DNA of 22,500 nucleotides from Symbiodinium natans (Eukaryota; Sar; Dinophyceae; Suessiales; Symbiodiniaceae): positions 1,291,663-1,314,162 of the forward strand of contig CAJNDS010001113.1 of the NCBI GenBank assembly GCA_905221605.1, in the 5' to 3' direction. Below are positions 8,984 through 18,400 of the stretch, piece after piece. The translations under genes were made by a program, and so were the position numbers. Below the pieces are notes generated by a model that was given only the letters and a program-made list of their open reading frames with translations, was not told the origin of the DNA and did no database searches. Positions within the stretch are counted from its first letter, which is position 1. Every line of letters starts with the position of its first letter.

Positions 8984-9209
8984 GCCCTAAACCCTAAACC
9001 CTAAACCCTAAACCCTAAACCCTAAACCCTAAACCCTAAACCCTAAACCCTAAACCCTAAACCCTAGACCCTAGACCCTAAACCCTAAACCCTAAACCCT
9101 AGACCCTAAACCCTAAACCCTAAACCCTAAACCCTAAACCCTGAACCCTAATCCCTCATCCCTAAAACCCAAGCCCAAACCCTCTGAGACATCTAAACCC
9201 TACCCCCTA

Positions 9210-9211
<2 letters not shown>
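8984..9211 (-). repeat. CCCTAAA array
   Basis: Long array with some CCCTAGA units, ending at the poly-C tract. Confidence 0.95.

Positions 9212-9241
<30 letters not shown>
9212..9241. repeat. Poly-C tract of 30 at the end of a CCCTAAA array
   Basis: Thirty consecutive C directly follow CCCCCTAAAC. Could be true slippage or an assembly-length uncertainty. Confidence 0.9.
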
Positions 9242-9243
<2 letters not shown>

Positions 9244-9534
9244 CCCCGCGAGCGAGGTCATGGCGCATCATTGTGAGGCCGCAATTTCGACCTGAGGGTT
9301 TGTATCCGAATAGCCAAGAAGTAGTTTTTTTAGGGATTTGGGGGGGGGGGAGGGGGTTTGGGTTTAGGGTTTGAAGTAGGGTTTAGGAGGTTCAAGGTGT
9401 AGCGTTTTGAGTTTTGGGTTTGGGGTGTTTTGAGGGCTTCGGGTCCATTTGAAAGTTATGGGTGCTGAAAAGTAGCATGAAAAAAGTAGGGTAGCGAAGT
9501 GACCATAACTTGATCATAGCCGAGCTCAGAACCG

Positions 9535-9549
9535 CCCCCCCCCCCCCCC
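9535..9549. repeat. Poly-C tract
   Basis: Run of 15 C in non-coding spacer (9242-9570), which otherwise holds degenerate TTTAGGG-like sequence and no gene. Confidence 0.9.
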
Positions 9550-9570
9550 TTCGGCCATGTTGGATTTCTA

Positions 9571-9632
9571 GAGGGTTTAGGGTTTAGGGTTTAGGGTTTA
9601 GGGTTTAGGGTTTAGGGTTTAGGGTTTAGGGT
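9571..9632 (+). repeat. TTTAGGG array
   Basis: Nine near-perfect units. Confidence 0.95.
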
Positions 9633-9777
9633 CCGTGAGCTTCTAGCGGTTCGGGTGATGGCGATGACTCCGGGGACATCAATTCTGGATTCGTAGGCAC
9701 GCTTGGTGGGAATCTGGGATTTCCTCCTGTTCGAAGAAAGCCGCCCAAAATTGTGATGGTCAGCGGGGATGCCTTGT
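9633..9777 (+). other. Possible exon island
   Basis: A forward frame reads NSGFVGTLGGNLGFPPVRRK then PPKIVMVSGDALS before running into the AT-rich island. Plausible codons, unidentified. Confidence 0.25.
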
Positions 9778-9887
9778 CAATTAATTTCATAATTAATATT
9801 ACTTAGAATAAATAAATTACTAGATATATATATATATATGTATAGATTAATATATCAAAATTATTAATATATTCATAAGATGCTCAT
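9778..9887. other. AT-rich island
   Basis: About 110 bp made mostly of A and T, including a TA-dinucleotide tract and several ATTAATATT-type words, inside much GC-richer DNA. Non-coding. Confidence 0.8.
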
Positions 9888-9968
9888 AAGCCCGGGCAGA
9901 CGCAGGGAACTGCGCCGTTGAATCATCATCTCGTGTGAATGCCAACCTGTACCCCGACATCGAGGCCT

Positions 9969-10103
9969 AATATAGGGGTCGGAATAGTTGCTATCATGAT
10001 TCCCTCAGGGTCCCTCTATAATTCTAGTATAATACTCCCCCCCCCCCCCCAAAAAAAAAAAACACAAAAAAGAACCAGTTCTAGTTATTCAGGCTCCTAT
10101 ATT
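9969..10103. repeat. Imperfect inverted-repeat element
   Basis: The left arm starting AATATAGGGGTCGGAATA (9969) is matched, with several mismatches, by the reverse complement of the right arm ending GGCTCCTATATT (10103). The interior has a C14-A12 tract (10037-10062). Looks like an old short element. Confidence 0.4.
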
Positions 10104-10161
10104 ACCCACGGGGAGGGTGTGCCCCCCTTCGGACACTGAACAGCTTGCAGTATTCTAAAGA

Positions 10162-10271
10162 CTTACTGTTGGCTAGTAGAGAATGGGGGAATGAAAGGGT
10201 ATATATATATATATATACATAGGGGGATATAGGGTACCTCATTCCCTCATTCCCTACTAACCAACAGTAAG
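10162..10271. mobile_element. 110-bp MITE-like element with long terminal inverted repeats
   Basis: Left arm CTTACTGTTGGCTAGTAGAG... and right arm ...CCCTACTAACCAACAGTAAG pair over 33 bp with three mismatches. The centre is a TA microsatellite (10201-10217). AAGA lies directly outside both ends (10158-10161 and 10272-10275), a possible 4-bp target duplication. No coding capacity; the mobilising transposase is unknown. Confidence 0.65.
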
Positions 10272-10278
10272 AAGAAAG

Positions 10279-10376
10279 GGTTTTCGTGACTGCTCGAGGA
10301 ACCGAAGCCCATCGCTGCAATCGGACGTACGACTCTGACATTGATGTTCTTGGCAGACTCTTCGAGCTCATTCGGC
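10279..10376 (+). CDS. Exon-like island, unidentified
   Basis: Lies right after the inverted-repeat element ending at 10271. AAAG|G starts a frame reading VFVTARGTEAHRCNRTYDSD then IDVLGRLFELIRR, followed by a canonical GT donor (GTGAGG) at 10377 that runs into a short TTTAGGG tract. Codon use is coding-like. Function unknown. Confidence 0.4.
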
Positions 10377-10853
10377 GTGAGGGTTTAGGGTCTAGGAGTA
10401 GGGAGAGGTTGGCAAATGTTGGTGCGATGTGGTGCGGACGGTCTCTTGCGCAAGCGGCATCATCCTAGACTTCAGCAGCAGGACGGTCACATCATACTTC
10501 AAGTTTCATGGCGCCATGGGTGGAGATAGAAGTACCCCACACAAAGTCAAAGGCACCTATTCGCCATCTACGGCTACCCTTCTCATAGCCCTACATAGTA
10601 GCTACTATTTGCTTAAGAACCCCAGAAGAACATACCACAAATAATCCCTATATTACCCTTATAAGGAAGAATATGTTTTGGGCCGGGTTCTCAAGCAATT
10701 ACTAGGTAAACCGTAGCATGCAAGCCTTCAACGCGCCCGTGTGGGTGCATGGTTTGCGTGGGGCGCGGGCGCAACTGACGGCCTCGACTGCGTCGCAGAG
10801 CTTTGCATCTGAGCCCTTGCCGCAGCTTTAGTCAGCTGTCGCCTGGTGGCTTT
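10377..10853. other. Mostly unannotated spacer
   Basis: After a short TTTAGGG tract, a frame (about 10429-10560) reads coding-like (CASGIILDFSSRTVTSYFKF) but continues into AT-rich sequence. The rest, apart from 10718-10831, shows nothing I can support. Confidence 0.3.
10718..10831 (+). CDS. Possible short coding segment
   Basis: ATG to TAG, 37 codons with GC-rich third positions (starts MQAFNAPVWVHGLRGARAQL), in unique sequence ahead of a TTTAGGG array. It could be a small exon or chance; no similarity recognised. Confidence 0.25.
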   Translation: MQAFNAPVWVHGLRGARAQLTASTASQSFASEPLPQL

Positions 10854-10908
10854 GTTTAGGGTTTAGGGTTTAGGGTTTGGGGTTTGGGGTTTGGGGTTTA
10901 GGGTTTAG
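10854..10908 (+). repeat. TTTAGGG/TTTGGGG array
   Basis: Contains a run of TTTGGGG variants. Confidence 0.9.
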
Positions 10909-10971
10909 CTCTCTTCCTAGTACCAAGCACAAGGATGAGACAACTTCTAAGCACAAATGAACACCCTATAG

Positions 10972-11328
10972 CCCCAAACCCCCAAAACCTGAATCCATAC
11001 CTGTAAGATTAAACCTAAAGCCCGAAACCCCCAAACCCTAAAACTCTGAAAGCCCTACAAAGCCTAAAGCTCTAAAACCCTATCACCCTGAACCCTACAC
11101 CCCAAATTCCGAAACCCTAAAAATCAAAAAGCCCTGCCCTAAAGCCCTAACCCCAAACCCTGAAGCCCAAAACCCTGAAGCCCAAAACCCCACAAACCTC
11201 TCAGTCCGCGCCGGACTCCACCCTGACCCTAAACCCCAAACCCCAAACCCTAAATCCTAAACCCCAAACCCCAAACCCCAAACCCTAAACCCTAAACCCT
11301 AAACCCTAAACCCTAAACCCTAAACCCT
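10972..11328 (-). repeat. Degenerate then perfect CCCTAAA array
   Basis: 10972-11203 is heavily decayed; 11224-11328 becomes regular up to the acceptor at 11340. Confidence 0.85.
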
Positions 11329-11340
11329 TCTTCTTCCCAG

Positions 11341-11430
11341 GCCACTCCTCGGTCCAACTCTCGCCTCCCGGCCCTCTCCCTGGCCTTGCTGGGGGCGGCG
11401 AGGCTTGCTTCGCCAGCGAGGCACACGGGG
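11341..11430 (+). other. Possible exon island with a strong acceptor
   Basis: CTTCTTCTTCCCAG|G is a good polypyrimidine acceptor. The GC-rich stretch behind it is open in two frames (for example ATPRSNSRLPALSLALLGAA). A TTTAGGG array follows at once. Unidentified. Confidence 0.3.
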
Positions 11431-11660
11431 GGTTTAGGGTTTAGGGTTTAGGGTTTAGGGTTTGGGGTTTAGGGTTTAGGTTTTAGGGTTTAGGGTTTAG
11501 GGCTTAGGGTGGGACAGCTAGGGGAATCAGGGTTCAGGGTTTCAGGGTTTAGGGAGTAGGTCGAGGGTTTTGCGGGTTTAGGGTTTTGTGTTTTTGCTTT
11601 TGGGTTCTAGGGCCTAGGGGGTTTGGGGTTGGCAGTTTTCAGGGTTTAGGTTTTCTGGGG
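11428..11660 (+). repeat. TTTAGGG array decaying rightward
   Basis: Perfect near the 11341 island and progressively degenerate towards 11660. The 11661-11771 spacer shows no clear gene. Confidence 0.85.
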
Positions 11661-11771
11661 TTAAGGGTTTGGCACAAAAGACGCGAAGTCAGCTAGGCCC
11701 TTGGGAGGACTTGGCGCCCTTTCTTATTGGAGTCAAGAGGGTGATGTTTAGCAATCTTGTTCGGTGGGATG

Positions 11772-12224
11772 CCCTAAACCTTATAAACCCTAAACTCCAA
11801 ACCCTAAAACCCTAAGACCCTGAACCCTGAACCCTAAACTCGAAACCCTAAAACCCTAAAACCCTAAACCCCTAAAACCCTAAAACCCTATATCCCTAAA
11901 ACCCTAAAACCCCAAATTTACTAAAGCCCTAAATACCCTAATACCCTAAAACCCTAAAACCCTAAAACCCTAAAACCCTAAAACCCTAAAACCCTAAAAC
12001 CCTAAAACCCTAAATTTACTTAAACCCAAAAACCCAAAAACCCGAAAACCCTAAAACCCTAAAACCCTAAAACCCTAAAACCCTAAAACCCTAAATACCC
12101 TATAAAACCCTAAAACCCTAAAACCCTAAAACCCTAAAACCCTAAATACCCTAAAACCCTAAAACCATAGAACCCTAAAACCCTAAACCCTAAAACCCTA
12201 AACACCCTCAACCCTAAAGCCCTG
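11772..12224 (-). repeat. CCCTAAAA (8-mer) array
   Basis: Dominated by eight-base CCCTAAAA units with AAATTTACT interruptions; the longest array in the window. Confidence 0.95.
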
Positions 12225-12244
12225 TGAGCTTCCACCCGGCCAGG

Positions 12245-12361
12245 ATGAGCCAGGGACCATCGAGGCGAAGCCGGGACGCACAGCGCCTCGTGAGCACGGC
12301 CGCGAAGGCGCTCAAGGGGCTCTTACACTTGCACCCCCTAAGGGTGGCAGCTTGGGTGTCC
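12245..12361 (+). CDS. Candidate first coding exon of the S9 peptidase
   Basis: An open frame starts at an ATG (12245) just after CCAG|G and runs with GC-rich codons to the CCCTAAA array at 12362, where the array supplies the stop. Residues near the start are MSQGPSRRSRDAQRLVS, then an Ala/Leu-rich stretch that could be a targeting sequence. A GT donor after the codon for Arg at about 12346 would join in phase 0 to the next exon. The link is conjectural and another frame is also open. Confidence 0.3.
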
Positions 12362-12450
12362 TAAACCCTAAACCCTAAACCCTAAACCCCATACCCTATA
12401 CCCTATACCCTATACCCTATACCCTATAAACACGAAACCCTAAACCCTAA
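12361..12450 (-). repeat. CCCTAAA with CCCTATA block
   Basis: Includes six CCCTATA units (about 12391-12428) and ends at the acceptor of the 12452 exon. Confidence 0.95.
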
Positions 12451-12451
12451 G

Positions 12452-12490
12452 GGGTACGAGTCTTACCCCCTTGAGGTGCGCCCCTATGGA
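12452..12490 (+). CDS. S9 peptidase exon 1 (of those recognised): ...EVRPYG
   Basis: Encodes GYESYPLEVRPYG in phase 0. The PYG matches the family's N-terminal PYGxWxSPIT motif, split by the next intron. The donor is GC (GCCACT). The acceptor could be the AAG|G at 12452, at the very edge of a CCCTAAA array, or the GAG|G at 12476; both keep the frame. Confidence 0.65.
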
Positions 12491-15400
12491 GCCACTCGGG
12501 CTTCAACGTTGGCTGCGATGAGGGGTTCAGGATTTACGGGTCTAGGGGCTTAGGGTTTAGGGTTTAGGGGGCTTAGGGTTCAGGGCTCGGGGGTTTATGG
12601 ATTTAGGGGTTTATAGGGTTTTGAGGTGTAGGGTTAGGGTTGAGGGTTTGGGGGTTTAGGGTTTGTGGGTTCGTGGTTTGGGGGTTGGGGGTTATACGGG
12701 GAAAGTGCCCTAAAGAAGGTTCTCGCCTAACTATAGTGTAGCTATGGTCACCCTACCTGCAAGCGTACTTGCATACCCATTCACTCAACGGGCTTAAATA
12801 CAGGTACCATCATAGGAGAAACAGGCGTACAGGGTTCAGGGGTTTTAGTGTAAATAGCATAGGCCCTTTCTTCTGGGAACCACCGTTCAGCCCCAAACCA
12901 GAGTCCCCAAAGCCTGAACCCAAAACCCGGAGCACAAAGCCGGAGACCCGAAACCCTCAAGCCACCAAACCCCAAACCCCAAACACGAAGCCCTAAACCA
13001 TAAACCCTAAACCCTAAACCCTGAACCCTGAACCCTAAACCCTAAACCCTAAACCCTAAACCCTAAACCCTAAACCCTAAACCCTAAACCCTAAACCCTA
13101 AAAACCCTAAACCCTAAACCCTACCCTGAACCCTAAACCCTAAACCCTAAACCCTAAACCCTAAACCCTAAACCCTAAACCCTAAACCCAAACCCCCACC
13201 AACGAACCCCAAACCCAAGGAGTGGATCTCCCCCATCACCTCGAGCCTGATCACGGCCGGTACCGTGAAGCTGGGCGCCGTGACCTGCGGCCCCGACGGC
13301 ACGGTGCATCCTGGGCCATCCTTTGGTTCGTAAACCCTAAACCCTAAACCCTAAACCCTAAACCCTAAACCCTAAACCCTAAACCCTAAACCCTAAACCC
13401 TAAACCCTAAACCCTAAACCCTAAACCCTAAACCCTAAACCCTAAACGCTTTGAGGCTTTTCTAGGGAATTTTGGTGGGCCTGCTTTTTTTTAGGGGGGG
13501 TCTTGTGTGGGTTTTGTTGTTGTTGTTTTTTTTGGGGGGGGGGGGGGGGGGGGGGGGGAGGGGTTCAGGGTCTTGCCTCGGGCTGTTGTAGAGCACTTCG
13601 GATTTTACGTAGTTTTCGCATTGTTTGGGCTGTTGTCTGCTTGTTTTGGGGGGCGAGGGCTTGGCGCTTGCTCTCCCAATAGGCTGCAGGGCTGTTCGTG
13701 TCTTAAGTTGTTGATTTTTTAGACGTTTGGGGCTGTTTTGTGCTGGGCTGTCGTTGAGGTGCTGTTGGGCCTGTGAATTCGAGGCTTCAGGGTTTAGGGT
13801 TTATCGGCGTTTGGGGTTTAGGGCGGGGCACTGGTCTGCAGCATCATCGTCAGGTTAAAAGCACTTGACCTTCTACATCTAGAAAGCAGAACCGGAAGTC
13901 AAGCATTCAAATCCCTAGGCCTCACTAAGCCCTAAACTCTCAATCCGAAAAGCCATCGCCCCCTCATCCTCACTGAGCTCTTAGGTATTGGTTGGAGGGA
14001 CGCCCCAAGGAGGGTGGGCGGCAGGCCGGGTGCGAACAAAACCCCGGACTTTGTCATAGTGGGGTAACATTGTACATTGTTAAGGGTACTTAAACTCAAT
14101 AAGGAAAAAGACTTACCCCCCCTCAACCCCGAGAACCCAGACCTACAACCCTACAGCCCTGAAAACCAATCTAAACCCCTAAGCCCCTAAGCCCCTAAGC
14201 CCCTAAGCCCCTAAGCCCCTAAGCCCCTAAGCCCCTAAGCCCCTAAGCCCCTAAGCCCCTAAGCCCCTAAACCCTAAACCCTAAACCCTAAACCCTAAAC
14301 CCTAAACCCTAAACCAGTCTCGGAAGGGAGGAGAGTGCTCTCTTTTGGTGACCTTGGCATAGGGCCTCTGATGTTTGGGGCTAGGGTTTAGGGCTTAGGG
14401 TTTAGGGGTTTAGGGTTTAGGGTTTAGGGCTTAGGGTTTGGGATGTGCCCCAAAACAGAAACCCCAGCACCACCCAGGAAGAGACATCTACTGCACATGC
14501 CAAAAAGATTCCGATGATAGTATACCGACACAAAGCGTTTTGGGTTTAGGGCTGGGGGTGTATGGCATACTCTACCAGGTACATCTTGTTTGTTTTTTGG
14601 GTGTTAGCCCGCAAGTCCAAGATGTTCCCGTCGCAGTGCAGCATGTACAATAAGTGGGTTTAGGGTTGAGGGTTTAGGGTTTAGGGTATAGTGAACCGTT
14701 ATAAGTGCCTGCAGCCTTCTTGAGGGTACTTACCTGACGGATATGTGCCCTGAACCCTAAACCCTGACAGTAGGTCTTTCAATAAGACGGAGCCGGGGGG
14801 TATGTTTAGGGTTTTGAGGATTTAGGGTTTTGGGCCCCCAAATCGTGACCCTAAGCCCTAACCCCTAATCCCCAGTCCCTAAACCCTAACCCCTAATCCC
14901 CAGTCCCTAAACCCTAAACCCTGAACCCTAAACCCTAAGCCCTAAACCAACCCTAAACCCTAAACCCTAAACCCTAAACCCTAAACCCTAAACCCTAAAC
15001 CCTAAACCCTAAACCCTAAACCCTAAACCCTAAACCCTTGGGTTCTCGGGTGTCCTTCGCTGGTTCGGCCAGGTGGTCTGCTGCAACCGATCGGGAAAAA
15101 CCGACGTCACGCCGGCGGAGGTGAACGCAAGAACGCGGGCCCCTTCGGCGGTTTATTGTAGGGTTCTTAAGGGAGGGGGGGTTTTCATGAGAGGTCGGTG
15201 GAGAACCTTCGGGAAGCCAAGGGAGCCTTAGGGAGTAGTGAGGAGCATGAGGGAACCTTGGGTTACATAGCCCCCCTTGAAGCCTCCTCCCCCCCAAACC
15301 CTAAACCCTAAGCCATAAACCCTCAAGACGATTTTTTCTGAATCTCCCAAGATATTTGTCTAACAGCTGACAAACAGACTTTGAGCAAGTTAATCCAAAG

Positions 15401-18400
15401 CGGCTGGGAGGCCCAATGCGCAGTTTTCTTGATCCGGGTGGTTCTTCGTCGGAATGAGGGGCATGAGGGCCTTAGAATATACCCTTTTAGGGATTACAAT
15501 AGGGCCCTCATTCCCTCATTCCCTACTAAGAACCAGGGGGGAATCCTCTTCTGGAACCCGCAAGCCGAGTTGAAGTCTAGTAAAACCCTACTTGGAGGTT
15601 CATGGGTACTAGGGTGCAGGGTTTCCAGTGCCCAATATCACAATCCCTATGAAGGGCTGTTAGCGTAAGGGGGAACAACCCTAAACCCTAAACCCCAAAC
15701 CCTAAACCCTAAACCCTAAACCCCAAAGCCTAAAAAGCCTGAAGCTCGAGGTGCACGAGTATGGCGGAGTTCCGTATTGGTTTGGTCCGGAGGGGACGGA
15801 CATGATCTATGCGAACTTCAAGGACCAGAGGTGCCAGAGTCGGGCGAAAACGGTCTTAGGGTTTAGGTTTTTCGGGTTTAGGTTTCTTGGGTTTAGGGTT
15901 TAGGGAGATTGGGCGGGGGGGGGGGGGGGCTTCGAGATTTAGGGTTTTGGGGTTGAGGATTTCTTGGGGTGCATGGTTTCTAGCTTGGTCAAGGGGCCTT
16001 ATAACAAGGTTTGCAAATGAGATCCAGGCGAAATGAAGTGTTGCTGGTCGTAAACCCCGCAGCAGACCTATTCCCCAAACCCAAAACCCCAAACCCGAAA
16101 CCCCAAGCTCAAACCCTATACCCGAAACCCTGTCAGCCCAAAGTGGGAGTGGAAGCTTTGCGTGCGAGGCTTTACTGGCTGAAGGGCGATGGGGAAGAGC
16201 CACTTTGCCGCTCGCCGCTTTTGGTTTTTCGCGTCCTTACTCCGGGTTTCGCGTTTAGGGTTCAGGATTTCAAGCTTACGAAGTAGGGTTCAAGGTTTGG
16301 GGTTTAGGCGCTTTGGACCTGCGCAACGCCTCACATGCTGTAATTTATAGCATGCGCAACCTCTTTACAGCAAAGACTATAAAGACTGGAATTGTCACGG
16401 CTTTAAGCGCTTTCAATCGCTAACGTACGCTGGCATGCTTTCTAGACTATCCAGGAGATGGAAATACCGCAAACACGGCATACCATTTGCAGTGTGTGAA
16501 GCCTGTCTTTGTCATAGTGGATTTTGCATTTTTAAGGGTACTTAAACTCAATACGGAATAGAACGATCCCAACCATGAACCGGCTGTGAACAGGCAAGGG
16601 GTGGATTCGAGCCAGACCCAAGAAATGAACCCAAAACCCTAAACCCAAAACCCTAAGCCCTAAGCCCTAAACCCTAAACCCTAAATCCTAAACCCTGTTG
16701 CAGAAGACGAAAAAATGGAATCCGGGGCGCCGCCAGAAGCAAAACGACCTGCCCTTGCGCCGTTTAAGGCCCACATTGGGTTTAGGGTTCCCTAAACCCT
16801 AAACCTTAAACCTAAACCCCAAACCCTGAACCAGTAAGGTACCGAGCCCTACCCGGCTTTTGATGCGTCGGTTGCTCGCTGGTTTGCCTGCTCTCTATGG
16901 ACCCCTAACCTCAGGGCTCACGAATGCTAGCCTAGTCCTTGGCTGCTACAAGTAAACCCTGACAACCCTGAACCCTACGCCCTGAACCCTAAACCCTAAA
17001 CCGGCCCGCCTAGCTTTAAGTCCATGCCATGCTGCGCGTCTGGAGCGTTTCCGGGCAGGAGCTAGCTGCCGTGCAAGCAGGCGACACTTTTGAAGACGTG
17101 ATCTCCTTGAAACGCCACTTGCGAAGCCAGCATGGTGTCCCAGTCTGCCTTCAGCAGCTCCTACAGGGCGGCTGCTGCTTGGAGGATCATGCCTCTCCAG
17201 TCGGACCCGCTGACCTGCAGCTGGTGCTGCTCTCCGCCCTGAGCTCTGAGCAGATGCCGCAGGCTGAGCGCGAGTTTCTTGAGTATGCGGCCGATACAGG
17301 CCATGTGGAAGTGGGCCGCGCTCTGCTGGCAGCTGGTGTCGCTGCAGACTCACAGGACGGGGCCGGCCAGACTGCTCTCATTTTCGCATCTTCCCAGGGC
17401 CACGTCGAGACAGCGCGTTTGCTGCTGGACGCTGGCGCCGACTAGAACTTGCAGAACAGGCTAACGGGCCAGACCGCTCTGCTGTACGCGTCTCGCAAAG
17501 GCCATGTCGAGATTGCACGTTTGCTGCTTGAAGCTGGCGCTGACAAGAGCATGCAAGAACTGTTCGGCAAGACGGCGCTCATGCTCGCATCTTCCGAGGG
17601 CCACATCGAGGTTGCACGTTTGCTGCTGGACGCTGGCGCAGACACCAACTTGCAGGACAGGTTAACCGGTCAGACCGCTCTAATGCTCGCAGGTCGCAAC
17701 GGCCACGTCGAGATAGCCCGTCTACTGCTGGAAGCAGGCGCCGACAGGAACTTGCAGGACAGGTCCGGCAAGACTGCGCTCATGCTGGCATCTTCCGAGG
17801 GCCACGTCGAGATTGTGCACTTGCTGAGAGCCGAAACGGCTAAGCCCTAAGCATCTATGTGCGGCCCCAAACCTCCCAACCCTCATCATTACCCTAACAG
17901 CCAGCAACCGGAATCCCTTAATGCAGGGCGTCCTCCAGGCAAAGCCATCTAGGGGTAGCTACGTGGTTTCTTACTAATTATGGGCCCTGAAAAAGGGGAC
18001 CCCCTATAGACCATATTAAAGGCCCATGTAACTTCCCTTAGAAACCAACCTGGCGAAAGAATCCCCAGCCAAAGCTTCGCCCCCAACCTTCCGTTGCGGA
18101 TTGTATGGTTTGAGGTTCCTAAAGCCTCAAAAAACCCCAAAACGCTAAACCCTCCCCCCCCTCTTCCCTCCCCCCCCTCTTCCCTCCTCCCCCCTCCCCC
18201 CCTAGAGGTGGGTTAGGGATGGTTAGGGTTTAGGGTCCCCCTCTTCCCTCCTCCCCCCTCCCCCCCCCTAGAGGTGGGTTAGGGTTTAGGGTCTAGGGGT
18301 TCAGGGTTTAGGGGTCCCCAGCCTGGACTGGTTGCTGCTCTCTTTCTTGGAGCCTGCTTGCTGATTGGGATTTTTGCAGCAATGAAACTTCTTAGCTCCT

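Noticed and set aside
10709-10724. Spliced-leader (DinoSL) relic
   Set aside because: ACCGTAGC followed by ATGCAAG matches only the first bases of the leader and lacks the CCATTTTGGCTC core.
13868-13922. tRNA gene
   Set aside because: TTCAAATCC resembles a T-loop and a TTCTA/TAGAA stem is nearby, but no acceptor stem or D-arm can be folded around them.
14166-14313. CRISPR-like array
   Set aside because: Units are contiguous eight- and seven-base repeats with no spacers; this is a telomere-variant block.
15016-15297. 93-codon reverse-strand frame
   Set aside because: Overlaps the forward DVTPAEVNARTR peptidase exon and includes translated telomere-type repeat.
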